Notes under the pieces: generated by a model
Told to the model about the DNA's origin: nothing
What the model saw: the letters and a program-made list of their open reading frames with translations, nothing else
Databases searched by the model: none
Shown: positions 24,765-37,250 of the stretch, piece after piece
Layout: each line of letters opens with the position of its first letter
Position numbering within the stretch: position 1 is the stretch's first letter
DNA from: Protonemura montana
Taxonomy: Eukaryota; Arthropoda; Insecta; Plecoptera; Nemouridae
Assembly (NCBI GenBank): GCA_947568835.1
Contig: OX387605.1
Location: 23,749,775-23,813,774, forward strand
Length of the DNA: 64,000 nt
Direction: 5' to 3'
Program-made: the position numbers and the translations under genes

Positions 24765-27188
24765 CTACGGAAAGCAGCCGGAGACGTCAGGCAAAGCGTC
24801 CTGACACTTGTTGGTCCAGCCATGCCAGGCGTTGAATCCTTCGACGGCGAAGATGATGTTCACGCAGCCGACATCGTCGGTGATGTCGTCGTCCACCAGA
24901 TCTGTGGGCCGAAATCATTAGTTCTCTCTGGTAGCACAGCCTATAAGCCAAAACTGGTCACACTTCGGGTGCGATTGCTCAGTGCAGGCTAGACATTGAA
25001 TGTGAAGGTACTCGGGTAATTGTTGAGCGTACCGTGCGAAGCGAAATCTTCAATTTCACGTACCCCAGGAAAAAAAACACGTCTGTATGTGTGTGTTATT
25101 TTATTTTGTTCATTGTTTATTTTGTGGTCGCGAGGTGCGCGGTCCATGTGCGTGGTGTACCGAGATCGAATCCCGCCGCTTCCTTAAAACGAATGCCTCA
25201 TGTCGTTCTTAATTAACTTTCATCCCTAGCAATTATTATATGTAAAAGAATACACGCTTAGGTCAGCAACCGAAGTGGTCGTAGGGTGAGGCTATGCGTC
25301 CCAGTTGCAGTAGGTCCCGACGTCTAATCCCGCGTGAGCACTGTATTTTTTTATTGCAAACACATGGCTTATGTTGAAAGACGGTTCATGTCTTGAACAT
25401 TTTCTTTTTGATGATATTTTAGTTCGAATTTTTGCCCCACATTTATATCCACTGGGCCCGTTGCCAAAACGTAGCGTCGTTAGACACCGCAAATCAAATA
25501 AAAGCAGCTGCAGCAACTTGTGGAGTATAAGCGTACCGCGGGGCTGTCTACCAGCAAGACAGACAGTGGCTCGGTCTGAAATGCCGGCTGAAAATGGTCT
25601 TAAGCAAGACCGAAAAGTGTCTTTTGCCTTTCCGCCATCGATCAACCAATGCTCGGCTCTAATTGGCAGACGGGTTTCCGAAGTTCATCAATGTGATAAG
25701 AGCCATGTCTGGCAGTGCCGGCCGATTACCAAAAAAGGTTTTGATTTAAGACGATTGTAGACTGAAATAGCTTACAAGCGTTGAGTTCTTATAATTTATT
25801 TTTTCTTTGGAAAGGAGTACCTTTCATGCTTCTTTTGGTATCATATATTCAGTGATTTTTGTTTGAATTTGTAGAAACCTTGTCATGGAGATTGACTTGG
25901 AATTACGAAAATATGATACAAATTCTGAACATTTTTGCTGTCATGAAAACTTTATAAACTCCGAAAAGTTCATTTATTAAACAAGAAAATGTTTGTAAAT
26001 TTTAAATATTTCCACAGCTATTCGACTGATTTTTTTAAAACAGCAGCAGGTCTAAGTTACAAACACACAAATGTGCTCAGCAAATTCCGTTCAAATCAAA
26101 TCATGCGCTTGGCCGCTAGAGCGCAAACATACACGCACATAGAATTGTGTGTGTAGCATGAGAGACACCTGTTCCAAAATAAAATTCATGAATAAAGAAC
26201 AAAAAAAAACAACGCTCATCTAAATTCCAACTCAAATTTCCCAGCGAAGCCCTAGTGCCGTCAACAGAACAGACGCATGGGGGTCATTGCGAGGAAACCA
26301 CCTTAGCATATTATGTTGGTCTACTGTCTTTGTTTCGTAGGTAAGAATACACGACAAGCTTGGTTTGTCAGATCTGACTTACTGTTACACAAGATTGTGC
26401 AGTTCCTCCCAGGAGTTTCAGATGTGCTGCACCAGATGCCGTCATTGATCTGAAAATGAAAGTTGAATTTGTCAGCTACATCAAAGGGTTGATCTATAAA
26501 CCTAATTAGCCTATAAGCATATGAGCCTAAAAAATTGGCTTGATTCGGAACTGTTTCTTCAGTGTACTACACAAAGTATTGTTGAAGCCAGCAATCTTCC
26601 ATCAATTTTCCTTCTTCGCATACCTAGCCGTGAACTCAGCTATTCATCGTCAAGACCCAGTAGGTGGGTGAAAAGCGTTTCAAAGAAAATAGGCCTCTCA
26701 TTGTGAAAACAGTTTCGAAGCACGTTAAGTTGTATACGGCTCCTGCGGGTACCTGGAAAAGCCCCCAGTCGTAGCTTCCGTTCGAGTTGGGACCGCCGAC
26801 CGCCGACGAGTTTCGTGAGCTCTCCGCTTCAACCAAGCACACCCCTGGAAGAAACCAGAAGTGCATGTTCACAAAGCAAGCGTACACCATAAAGCTGATT
26901 AGATTTACGATTAGGTTCCGATAACCATAACATGTTAAATGAATTGAATTTGTAACTGTGGAAATGTGTGAGATAAGTTTCAAACGAAAATATCACTTGG
27001 CACTTTCGGCGTGAACGCCAGGAGTCCCGTTCCTGGGCATGCTTACAGTCTCCCATCTGCGCCTTGGGCAGACCGAGTCGCACCAGCTCGACGGCCAGCT
27101 CGCAGCGCGAGAAGACACGTGCGTTGGCGGGCGCTGCCAGCGCAGACAACGCAGCCAGTAGCAGGGCAGCGAGTTTCAGAGAAGTCAT
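24765..27188 (-). CDS. c-type lysozyme, gene B
   Basis: Secreted muramidase. Exons on the minus strand: 27188-27047, 26844-26753, 26449-26383, 24901-24765 (438 nt, 145 aa). The signal peptide is Ala/Leu-rich and ends near ANA-R. The catalytic Glu lies in CLVEAESS and the catalytic Asp in SYDWGLFQ; eight family cysteines are present. The last exon is one codon longer than in the paralogues (ends GCFP). Splice phases are 1, 0, 1 as in the other copies. Intron 3 (1.48 kb) is long and contains tRNA-like debris near 25100-25340. Exon 1 is very similar to that of gene C, so B and C are recent duplicates at least there. Confidence 0.95.
25100..25345 (+). repeat. tRNA-like relics in intron 3 of lysozyme gene B
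   Basis: Two tRNA-like stretches: one with TGGTCGCGAGGTGCGCGG and ATCGAATCCCGCCGC (about 25119-25180), and one with 'GTGGTCGTAGGGTGAGG', 'CGTCTAATCCCGCG' and T7 near 25347. They resemble the modules of the 1.6-kb array without being copies of any one of them. Confidence 0.45.
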
Positions 27189-27228
27189 TACTTGGAGTCA
27201 ACTGTCAGGCAAGATCACTAACGCAGCA

Positions 27229-27234
27229 TTTATA
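27229..27234 (-). promoter_or_regulatory. TATA box of lysozyme gene B
   Basis: TATAAA on the minus strand, 41 bp above the start codon at 27188. Confidence 0.7.
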
Positions 27235-28154
27235 ACAAAGTTTAGCTCATTTCAGACTTTTGTCTTCATCGCGCGATATCGACTGTCTTTGTTTGGGATT
27301 TAAAATAATCAGTCCGAAAATGCAGTGTGCAGATATGAGATGGTATAAGTCCAAATTATTATTAGTCAAGTAACTTCACTTCAAGGTCATATTATAGACA
27401 TCATATCGCATGACAGGATTTTTATTATCATCTAAAATTAAAAAATTGGCTTAAATTACCCAATTTTACACATACAATTTTTATACAATTACTGCAGCAA
27501 CATAGTTATTAGAAAGCCTGAATTACAAAATGTCAAAACCATATCCACTCGCTTTTGAAAAATGTGCGACCACCGGATGACCTTCGATGAATATGCTAAC
27601 GATCTTGTCGCGTTATCGTAATCTATCAAATGGCTAACTCAAGAATCACACCCAATGTCAAGTTGGTGATATCAATTGCATTACTGTCCTCCACTTATCT
27701 ATGCTATTATTAAAAGATTCAAATGTGCGCAAAGTCAGTTATCGGATGGATCACCAACGACCATCATGAGGAGTTTAATGTGCTTGAAGTGATGCAAAAC
27801 AACAACACTCTCCAATTGCTTATCGATATCTGGACAGAATGGATTAATAGGGAAATCCTGCACGCGTTGCATCGTCCTTCGGAAGGGCGTTAAGCAGACG
27901 ATAGCCGTGGTACCCTTCGAAAGAAACAGGCTACGTGGCTACTCCCATTTTGGCCCGTTTCGGGTTTCCTGTCTTTCCTTTTTACGCTAGGTTATATTTG
28001 CTCGAAACTCAAACAACTTGGCTCGGTTCCTAGAAAGGAGATAAACTCATTATTTCTCCCGTGCATTTTCAGCATGACTTGCCGGCCGACTACAACCCAC
28101 TGAGGATAACAGGTTTAGATAAAGTCCTAAGTAATATAACTGATTTTTGAACGA

Positions 28155-28160
28155 TTTATT
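28155..28160 (-). terminator. Poly(A) signal of lysozyme gene C
   Basis: AATAAA on the minus strand, 70 bp beyond the TAG at 28230-28232. Confidence 0.55.
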
Positions 28161-28229
28161 TACAAAACATTTTGATACAAAAGAAACTGGCAACGCGAGT
28201 AGATGCCTAGGACGCGGCGAGCCAAGGAA

Positions 28230-30077
28230 CTAGAAGCAGCCCGAAACATCGGGCAGTGCCCCTTGGCACTTGTTGGTCCATCCGTGCCAGGCGTCAAACC
28301 CGTGGCGTCGGTAGATGAGGTTCACGCAAGCGACGTCGTCCGTGATATCGTTGTCGATCAGATCTGCACAGGATCAAAGTCTAGTGTTACAATAGGTAGT
28401 TGTTCCAGTGAGCCGCATGTAACGTTAGAGCTAACATGGATTTCTAGGATTTTAAGCACAAATAACGCGCTGATTAGATTGACGTCCCCTGCTAAGGGAT
28501 AGTATTGCACGGACTTATTTTAGCGCCAAACTTTCGGTATCTCTATCGGATTTCGCAACACAGTTGTGAGGGACAGTAGTAAACCAAGTCCTATGGTAGT
28601 CTGGTAAGATTTAAAACTTGGCAATTCGTTTTGATGGCATCACTGAACAGTTACTTTTAGTTTTGACCTCAAACTCCCACTAAACGCGTCACAGACTTGA
28701 CAAATCGATCAATTATTGTCAGGTCTAAACGTTCTTTTTTAATCATCGTATAGGTACTGCTCTACTACGAACGATCCAATGGTTCCAGCCCGACGAGAGC
28801 CAACTCGATGTTTCGGTTGATAATTAGCTTTGAATGCGTCGCCTTGCGTTTCCCGTCTACGAGCAAGTACCACCCTGCAAATACTGGACAGTGGCGTCCT
28901 CGACTTACCGTCGCACCGGATGTTGCAATCCTTGCCAGCGGTGGTGGTCGTCGAGCACCAGAAGCCGTCGTTGATCTGCGAAAAGATGCGATGGTCACAC
29001 TGATGATTCAAACCTTCCAACGTAAGCGTGGTAATTTGCCGGCTAAGACATCGTCACCACGGCGTACGATGTTTAGCATCCAAAGACAAAATAATATGAC
29101 TGGCAGCAAGGGATTTCTACATCAAGACTTTCGAAGGCTGTGCATTTTGTAATTACAGGGATCTCGAAGGCTGTGCCTTATGTAATTACAGGGATAAGAC
29201 AACGGTTGAATTCCTCCGCCTTCCCAAACTATTTCCAGCCTACTAACTTGACAAAAGTGTCAATGTAAAATGTAAGGTTAGGTTAGTGGCAAGTTGATGT
29301 TGTCAAATAAATCAACCAATTCAAACGAGTTATTTGGCGGTAGTTGTCTTAATAGTTAAATAGTTAAAGCATAGAACCACACAACTATTTGCAATTAAAA
29401 TAATATTTCCCAATATGAGTACATTGTGATTGTTTTTATAAGATTAGTGGTATTACAAAACGTAGTAAGAATTAGAGCAAGAGTACTTCCAGGTAGAAAC
29501 CAGCTGCTCCTTTGTCCGGATATGAACTTACCTGGAAGAGTCCCCAGTCGAAGCTTCCGTTGGAGTTAGGACCGCCGACTGCCGAAGAGTCGCGTGCACT
29601 CTCTGCCTCCACCAAACACACCCCTGAGGAAAAATCAGCGTGCCGTGAGGATCTCCTATTTTTCTGACACCTTACACGACAACGTTTTCTTTGTTCTGGG
29701 TTGCAACTAACCCAGCATTAGCCTGATATTACGGTAAAGCCTGGGACCTCCTGAATTCGATCTACGACTGGCCATGTAAATAGAATCGGTAGATGCTAGT
29801 TACTGGTGCAATATAAGATATCAACGTGAAGCCCTTTGTTCGATACTATTCATGGAGTTATGCACATTTTCTGAAATCTGAATTGAAATTGATGTAGGTA
29901 CTGTGTGTGTATTGTTTGTCCCTGCCCTTGCTTACAGTCTCCCATCTGCGCCTTGGGCAGACCGAGTCGCACCAGCTCGACGGCCAGCTCGCAGCGCGTG
30001 AAGACACGTGCGTTGGCGGGCGCTGCCAGCGCAGCCAGCGCAACCAGTAGAAGAGCAGCGAGTTTCAAGGAAGCCAT
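28230..30077 (-). CDS. c-type lysozyme, gene C
   Basis: Secreted muramidase. Exons on the minus strand: 30077-29936, 29623-29532, 28975-28909, 28363-28230 (435 nt, 144 aa). Signal peptide residues 1-22 end at ANA-R. The catalytic Glu is in CLVEAESA and the catalytic Asp in SFDWGLFQ. Eight cysteines are present. Exon 3 carries the INDGFWC motif followed by a Thr-rich loop shared with gene D but not with A or B. Exon 1 is nearly the same as in gene B while exons 3-4 are closer to D, which may mean gene conversion. Confidence 0.95.
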
Positions 30078-30120
30078 GTCTGGAGCAGAGAACCAACTGT
30101 CTTGCGTCGAGACGTGCAGT

Positions 30121-30130
30121 GCCTTTTAAA
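30121..30130 (-). promoter_or_regulatory. TATA-like element of lysozyme gene C
   Basis: TTTAAAAGG on the minus strand, about 45 bp above the start codon at 30077. It lies where genes A, B and D have TATAAA, so it is a probable diverged TATA box. Confidence 0.5.
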
Positions 30131-31572
30131 GGAACCCAGGGTGGCTAGTTAAGTTGTACCACCTGCGTTTGATTATGTAAATCCAATGTGAGGCTTGGGG
30201 AGGAATCTGATGAAGATAGCAGGAGAGGTATTATCACCAAGTCGATCAAAGTCGCGAGATGAAAATGGATCGAACAACAAGGCTGAATATTTCGAGATTA
30301 AAATCTGTAAAGATAACAGATAAATAAAGGTGATGATAAATGCAGTACCTACAGCAAAAAGTTTGTTTATTTGAAATAAAACACAGTAATTTCACCGCCG
30401 TCAACCGTGGAAGTAGAACCCATTTATGATTCCTGCTAACCACAATCTATTGTGTCAGCTGATTCTGTTATTCTAGTCGCGTTTGCTATACTACACATCT
30501 CTCTTCGCCCGATTTTTCAAAAACTACAACTTTTCTAGTTCAAATTGTAGTTGAAGTAGTTCAATTGAAACAATTGCCATTGTGACTTCCAACCATCTGC
30601 AGGGAAATTCAGACGTGTGCGTCGATTAAAAGCTCAACTGGAGCTCAGTCCAATTTTAAGGCTCTCGTACGAATTTCGTTGCAGTAGCTCTTATGGCAAA
30701 AAATAGTAGATGGCGTCGAAATGGCGAACACATCCACACTCCTCTTCAAGGTCATCACATTTCTAGAATTCGTGGGATCTTCTTCTTGACCTTGAGCTGC
30801 AGAAGAATGAGCGTGAGGCTGAGCTGTCATGTCCAAGTTATCAGCCTCTTTACTAAGATAAGCTGATGATGATTAATTAATTATCAGTGTGATCGTATGC
30901 CCTTGATACAGGTCTTTATCATTGGTTGTAGACAAGCACTTGAACAATACAACCGTAGAATTTGTGTCTTGTACTACGTGATGAAGTTTACAAATCGCAA
31001 TCGTAATGCACTCTCTGTAATTCTGTACATGGCGAGGGGCAGGGCACAACGGTGCCTCAGGTGCCGGTCTGACGGTACCTACCACAAAATTGGCTCGAAT
31101 GCATTAGACTAGACAATTGGTACCATTTGCATGCTGAGAAGTCGAGAGATTACTTGTGTGCACCAAGCCAAGCGCTCTTAACATACTGCCTTGAGATAAA
31201 ATAACCTGCTTCGGTCCAAATCAAGCAAACTGACACAAGCCATGCGGACTTCTTTGGAACATGAAACAACTAGAAGAATGTTTCAAATGCAATCATTTTT
31301 GTGTACACATACCATCCTACCTTCTCTTCCCTCCCCTCCCACGGTTTCACTGAGAACCTCTGGGGTGTGAATTTGAAATTAGGTCCAATGCCAACTCATT
31401 AAAGCCCCTTAAGATGTGAGACTTATCTCAGTTCTCTCAGATTCAGTTTTATTTGAAATGCTTCATTAATTTCATTTGACAGTGGTTTTACTTCAAATAT
31501 CGCAATTTCACCAATTTTAATCACAGTTCAACAGAAAGCCTCTGGGTCTTCACTAACTTAGTTAGAAGGGTG

Positions 31573-31590
31573 GGAAGGAAGGAAGGAAGG
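31573..31590. repeat. GGAA microsatellite between lysozyme genes C and D
   Basis: Short run of GGAA units. The rest of 30140-31660 is AT-rich intergenic sequence in which I see no gene. Confidence 0.8.
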
Positions 31591-31661
31591 TTACATAGAA
31601 CCAAACCAAGAAAGCGTAGGAGTAACTCGGAGACTCTTAATTAAGTAGAAAAATCACCAGG

Positions 31662-31667
31662 TTTATT
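31662..31667 (-). terminator. Candidate poly(A) signal of lysozyme gene D
   Basis: AATAAA on the minus strand about 240 bp beyond the TAA at 31906-31908. Confidence 0.4.
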
Positions 31668-31905
31668 CACATCCCAGACAGTTTCTCATGATACGAGCTA
31701 GGAGCGTCCTTATGATCAATATATTTGAAAAAAGTCAGCCCTGCCGGTCTCTCGCTCTGCCACGTAGTCTGGAATGTCATGCAGACATCCCAGGTAGTAC
31801 CGAGCGAGTGCGTCAACCCTACGTTTCCCATGGCCGAGCAAGGAACTCGATGACAAAATTGCCGGCGTCAGCAAGGGAAGATGGCCGCGCAGAGACGTCA
31901 GTCGC

Positions 31906-33559
31906 TTAGAAGCAGGAGGAGACGTCGGGGAGGGTGCCCTGGCACTTGCTCTGCCATCCGTACCACGCCTCGAATCCGTGGCGAGCGTAGATCAGCTTGG
32001 CGCACTTGACGTCGTCGGCGATGGCGGCGTCGATCAGCGCTGCGGATAGTAAACCATAGATTGCACATTTAAGTAAACAGACTCATTGGGCATGTGTGCG
32101 CTGGACTGCTCGGTCAAACCATTTTCTCAGCGAGAGGTTGAGATTTTTGTTAAGGAGACGTTCAATCATACGCAAATCAATATGTCAAATGTTTTAAATG
32201 TTTGCAAATTCAAATATTTTTGTCAGTTTTTTTCAACTAAGAGCTGAAAATTTTGGTGAAAACCGTAGCTAAGTTACGACCGGCCACTAAGGCTAAGTGC
32301 TAATCATGTGTTGGTCGCGTTCGTGGCGAGCGACCATGATTATTTCTGTGTGCACAAAAGTAAGTAACAATATTCGCTGATGGACGGGGAATTTGTTAAA
32401 AAAAAGGGAAATATAAGGTTGCAATATATTCATGATTTGCAATGAGAATTTGTTATCATAATTTGCAAAGGAAAGGCTGTGAGAGACCATCGGGTGTCAG
32501 CGAAAGCGTCCAGCATTTAGGATGAATTGAGATGCCCAAGGAGTTTGTAACGGGGATTAGGACGAGTCGTATCACGGTTTATGATGGCATTGTGTACTCA
32601 CAGGCGCATCGCACGTTGCAGTCCTTGCCAGCAGTGGTGGTGGTGCTGCACCAGAAGCCGTCGTTCACCTGCACAACAACAAGCCAAGGACGCTTAGCAT
32701 AGCTTACAACTCATCTAACAAACCTCTGACCTACAAGATGTAGAAGAGCACCAAAGAGTACTCGCAAAACACTAACACTACACTCTTATGCTACTTAGAT
32801 TCGAAGAGAGTATTAAAAACTTTTCAGATAATGTATTTGAATAATAAATAGTCAAGAGGTCACTAATTTCATTCGCAGTTACCTGGAAGAGACCCCAGTC
32901 GTAGCTTCCGTTGGAGTTGGGTCCGCCCTTAGCGGCGGTGTTTCGCGAGCTCTCCGACTCCACCAGACACACCCCTAAACAACCAGGACATCAGCATCCC
33001 GCTCTTCAGAGTACAACTACCATCAATCCCATCTTCCATCAGCCATGTCACACACGACCACATGCTTTTTCTAAAATTGTATCATTGTTTCTTATTTTCT
33101 TTCGAACAGTAACATGGGAAATGATGTTAACTCTAAGCCATAGTGCAATTCACTCCTTGTATCTTCAAGTGTAGATGACTTCAATTTTTTGAGATTGACA
33201 TTTTTTGACAGATCTGTTTTACTAAATTAATTAGTTTTAAATGCATTCGACTTTCAAGTCTTCACCAGTACAGAAATGGCTAGCATAGTCTAGGTAAGGT
33301 TCTTAGTTTTTTCCACAACGTTTCAGGTAGTTACTTTCCCAAGTCTAAACATGAAATTGACCCGAGTACACCGAGCGCCAGTGGTGGCTCGTACAGAGCG
33401 AGATCGTGGCGTTAACTTACAATCATTGATCTGCGCTTTGGGAATCCCCTGGGCGACGAGCTCGACGGCGAGCTCGCAACGGGTGAACACCTTGCTGTAG
33501 GCGGGAGCCGCCAGCACCAGGAGCACGACGAACAGCGAGGCGAGGCGTTGAGAGGCCAT
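31906..33559 (-). CDS. c-type lysozyme, gene D
   Basis: Secreted muramidase. Exons on the minus strand: 33559-33421, 32974-32883, 32668-32602, 32039-31906 (432 nt, 143 aa). The signal peptide is about 21 residues and ends at AYS-K. The catalytic Glu is in CLVESESS and the catalytic Asp in SYDWGLFQ. Eight cysteines are present. Exon 3 begins VND rather than IND. It is the most compact copy, and with its complete exons and strong splice sites is probably expressed. Orthology to a named insect lysozyme cannot be settled from the sequence alone. Confidence 0.95.
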
Positions 33560-33611
33560 GGTTTACTAGAGCGAGCGAGAGCTAAGCAACCATGCCTTGG
33601 ACAAACACCTT

Positions 33612-33619
33612 CTTTTATA
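33612..33619 (-). promoter_or_regulatory. TATA box of lysozyme gene D
   Basis: TATAAAAG on the minus strand, 53-60 bp above the start codon at 33559. Confidence 0.7.
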
Positions 33620-34403
33620 CAGAGACAGTGGCTTTGAAAAATTACGAGCTACGTCCGAACAATTAATCATGCCAAAAATAATCAACAACCTCTGATTAAA
33701 ATGTTTTTACAGACAGGTGTTTTCTGTTGTTGTGTAACTTGCATTTGTGTTATCGTTGTGTTATCTTTGTTTGTACAACTTTGTGGCGACATTTTAACAA
33801 GTGTCTGGACAAGCAGAACAATATCGATAACTATGATAATTATGATCAAATCCAAGATGGTTTGAGTGGTACTCAAGCATGAACGATATGTATTATGTTT
33901 CAGTGTACCAGCAGTCAATGTAGCTGTTACCAAATCGGTAACATTGAAGGCAGCCAAGTCTTCTTTCAAAGTTTTCTAGCTTGGCCATTCCATGGCTTTA
34001 CGCTTTAGCTCAAACTTTCGGACAAGTCCCTGCATGTTCTTTGCAGATTCTCTCTTCGCACAAATTTCTATTTTCATTGCACCCATCGTCAGGGTACTGC
34101 TGATTATCTTGCGAAAATTTCATAATTTCATTTCATTGCAAATGTGTCAGGAGTTCGAACGTGGCTGAAAATAAATTCCAATGTATAGCGATTACGAACA
34201 ACCTTCGAACCAAACCCTATTTTCTAAGATATCTTTACCACAATAATTGAAGCATACAAGGTGTAAGATAAAATTTATCAATGTTTGTACGTTGAAATTC
34301 GAAACAGACATTTTTGCATCACCCACTCGTTGTCCCATGTATATAAGAAGAGGTAAATGTGCTTTGGAAGTACATTGGTGGTACCCATTTAAGATCATAT
34401 CTA

Positions 34404-34494
34404 CCGAACGGGTTGGCGTGTTGGTAACTCCGGATCAATCGAGGTTACCAAAGTTAAGCGACACTGCTAAGTCAACTTTGGGTGACCATCTTAC
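34404..34494 (+). repeat. 5S-rRNA-derived fragment
   Basis: Contains TACCAAAGTTAAGCGACACTGC and GGGTGACCAT in the order and approximate spacing of the internal control region and 3' half of 5S rRNA. It is substituted and incomplete, so it is a pseudogene or part of a 5S-derived SINE, not a working 5S gene. Confidence 0.6.
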
Positions 34495-34699
34495 ACTTGA
34501 CAGATATTACGCAGATATTATCGCTGCTATCTAAAAACACCTATGGGTCATTCTATTGTAAATCAACCAACCAAACAACCGTCACCCCTCAGAAATCGAC
34601 TAAACTTGGTACGATGATGACCACATCGTTTCTTTATTTGAAATATTTTTTTGTTTGCCTTCGAGTCAAATAGCTCGCCCGGTACGGCCCCGAAACGGC

Positions 34700-35650
34700 G
34701 GGACGGCACTGAATTTTGGGGTGCAAGCGCCGCTTTTCTATCTCAAATTGCGTCGACTGTAGTTATGATAGATTTATAAAAAAAAATACTTGGAAGGTAT
34801 TAAAATTTTGTTTCATAAAACATAAAGTTAGTTAGTTAAAATAATTAAAATATCCACCCTTCCCCCTTTTTATTTTTTCTATCCCTACTATCTTTTAAAG
34901 TGGCATTTTTATTTTCTTGGAAAAAATCATTTAACAGCTATAAGTAAAAAATATATTTTCTGAAAGTTTCAGAGTGGGTCAACGAGGGATTTTTGAGATA
35001 AAAATTAAAAAGTATCGCCGTGTGTAAAAAATCGTATCTTTTTACTAGTGTTTACGCGTATCTGGGATAGTCCACACAAAATCAACACATCATTAAACCT
35101 GACAAACTTTTATGCTGAATAAAAGGATGCTTACGCATAAAGTACGCTTAGAGCAGATTTTTACTAATTTTTTCAAAATTATGTCCCGCACCGTTCATGC
35201 GCAGTAGCACTCCGAACTTTAGCACTTTTCAGTGTTTTGGTTCTTCTTCCGCCATGTTTGGGCTTCTAGCTAACGACCCGTCAAAGATAACGAAAAAATA
35301 AAACACACCAATAGAAAGCTGAGAAATACTGGGTAAGGTGAAATTGAAAAAAAAACATACAAATATAAAAACTACCTTTAGTATACAAACATTCCCTAAA
35401 TTGAGAAAAAAACAATTTTACTCTACTTAACGAAAATTTAACGAAACATCACTAAAGAACTGGTTAAGCTTATCTGAAAGTTTCGTGATGATGAACGCGC
35501 CAGTTTTTGAGATACACATTTTTTTCTCGATTAAATATGTGTAGTAGGTAAATCAGCACATCTTATAAAATTGTGACATTCCGATTTGATTCCGAAATCA
35601 TGAAAAAAGTATATCCCACAAACTTTCGATATTTCCATCACGAAACTTTC
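34700..35650. other. AT-rich intergenic sequence with old repeat motifs
   Basis: No gene is visible. The stretch 'CACCGTTCATGCGCAGTAGC' near 35188 recurs near 48281, and a motif around 'TAGCTAACGAC..AAAGATAACGAAAAA' recurs inverted near 48860-48895. This suggests two decayed copies of one dispersed repeat. Confidence 0.4.
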
Positions 35651-35659
35651 AGATCAGCT

Positions 35660-35850
35660 TAAAAAGCCCGGGCTCTTAAGGCCGCCCTCTTAGCCAACGG
35701 GTACAACAACCGCGACTTCCAAAGAGCTTGGAATATGAGGAAGACGGTGAAACCCGACTAAGAGATAGAGGAGCCATCCGCCGCCGTAGCTGTTGCCTTC
35801 CTTCCATACGTGAGAGGAACAACCGACCGGATCAGCAAGCATACCAGATC
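35660..35850 (+). pseudogene. Retroelement reverse-transcriptase fragment, probably Penelope-like
   Basis: Conceptual translation gives a short stretch like ...ALLANGYNNRDFQRAW followed, after stops and a shift, by AVAVAFLPYVRGTTDRI. An NGY-type linker followed by a PYVxGxTDRI-type motif is typical of the region between reverse transcriptase and GIY-YIG nuclease in Penelope-like and some related elements. The open frame is broken and only about 150-190 bp remain. Family assignment is from remembered motif patterns. Confidence 0.45.
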
Positions 35851-36119
35851 TTGCAATTACATCAAGTTATAGTGTAAAATGAGATGTATGTAGTGTGTAA
35901 CTTTGAATTAACCAATAGTACAATATTGTAATCTGGAACCAAATACATTATGATTGTTATTAAATTCTTGGAGACACTTCTCTTTTCCCTAGTGACACAA
36001 TCTCAATAAGGAACCTCCGCAAAACAAAATCTATGTGCGTTCTGAAACAAGGGGTAAGACAACACTAATTCTTATGCGTGCTAAATCTTGGTGTAAACCA
36101 CTAAGAAGAGTGCAATTCT

Positions 36120-36241
36120 GTCGAGTGACAGCCTACCTCGGCTGCGAGAGTTGCATTCCTGGAATCTTCTACAACCCCAATAAACTCGCAGAGAAGTTCG
36201 GCGGAGACGAAGCCCTGGTAACCTCAAAGAACGCTTCAGGT
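36120..36241 (+). other. Possible orphan coding exon
   Basis: An open stretch with coding-like base composition, bounded by a possible acceptor (GTGACAG) at about 36125-36131 and a possible donor after AACGCTTCAG near 36240. The translation contains LGCESCIPGIFYNPNK. I do not recognise the product. It could be a missed exon of an upstream + strand gene, a relic, or chance. Confidence 0.2.
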
Positions 36242-37156
36242 GCTATCTATTTACCCTACGTAAATCTCGAGCTCGTTGATGTTTTCTTGTATTTGTGAAA
36301 TGTCACGCTAATTTCTGGTCGGCCGCGAGCCTTACAACAGAATTATTTGTCAACCCAGCCAGGTAATACAAATTCCTCGCTCTCCAAGATGACATTCGCT
36401 TCGCAGGTCCGATTCAAACATTTAACAAAATGCTTTGTTATCAAACATTGACACATAACCGGAACGAACTGGATGTTAATCGACGACTCACTAACCAGGT
36501 AGGTATGGCGACGCAAGTAATTAATTCGAAGCAATACGAAGGTCAATCAACAAGGAACAAGCAGAACCTACCAATGCTTGTTCATGTGGATTATTTCACG
36601 GAGGACTGGGATATGAATCATTGTCTCAATTTTCAAATAATTCGAATTGTCGCATTTATATCAACCGAAAAAACATCGATTAATGTACCATAAATAACAA
36701 TTAAATAGTACGGTTACATTGTAAATCGGATATCGCGCGCACGTCGCCGTTGACTACCCTTTGACGAACTGCGTCGCAAAATGTTAGCAATGCTTGCTTG
36801 ATTGATTACTAGGGTTTACACAACCGACGCACTGTTTTGACATCTGGCCATGCGGCACTGGTCTAATGGCGTCGGCGAATGAGCGGATGATGATGAGGAT
36901 GATGATGAACCTAATGTAGTCTAGAATGGAGGAGCGGAAACTCGGTGCCGGCACGTGGCCTACTCCTGACGAATAGCACCAAGGGGACCACCGGTTTCAC
37001 GTCCCTTCCGAAAGACGGTACAATGCGAACAGCAGGATTCCTCCACAAATCCATGCTGTCGAGACTCGAGAGGTTGATAAGCAAAGCGAGTGAAGTTGCT
37101 GTACTGACATTCATCCCTCTAACCTCTCTCCCGAACAGAACTGGTCATTTGTATGA

Positions 37157-37250
37157 TGGTCACCCATCCAATACCTGACTGAGCGCAGTGTTACTTAACT
37201 TCGGTGATCTCACAAGGACCGGTGTTTCCATCACGCCAAACCTTTCGGTA
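37157..37250 (-). repeat. 5S-rRNA-derived fragment
   Basis: On the minus strand it carries ATCACCGAAGTTAAGTAACACTGC and GGATGGGTGACC, both close to conserved 5S rRNA segments. It is truncated and mutated. Related copies lie near 34404, 43690 and 63383. Confidence 0.65.

Noticed and set aside
25371-25760. 129-codon open frame between lysozyme exons
   Set aside because: Lies in intron 3 of lysozyme gene B on the opposite strand, overlaps tRNA-like debris, and has no recognisable domain.
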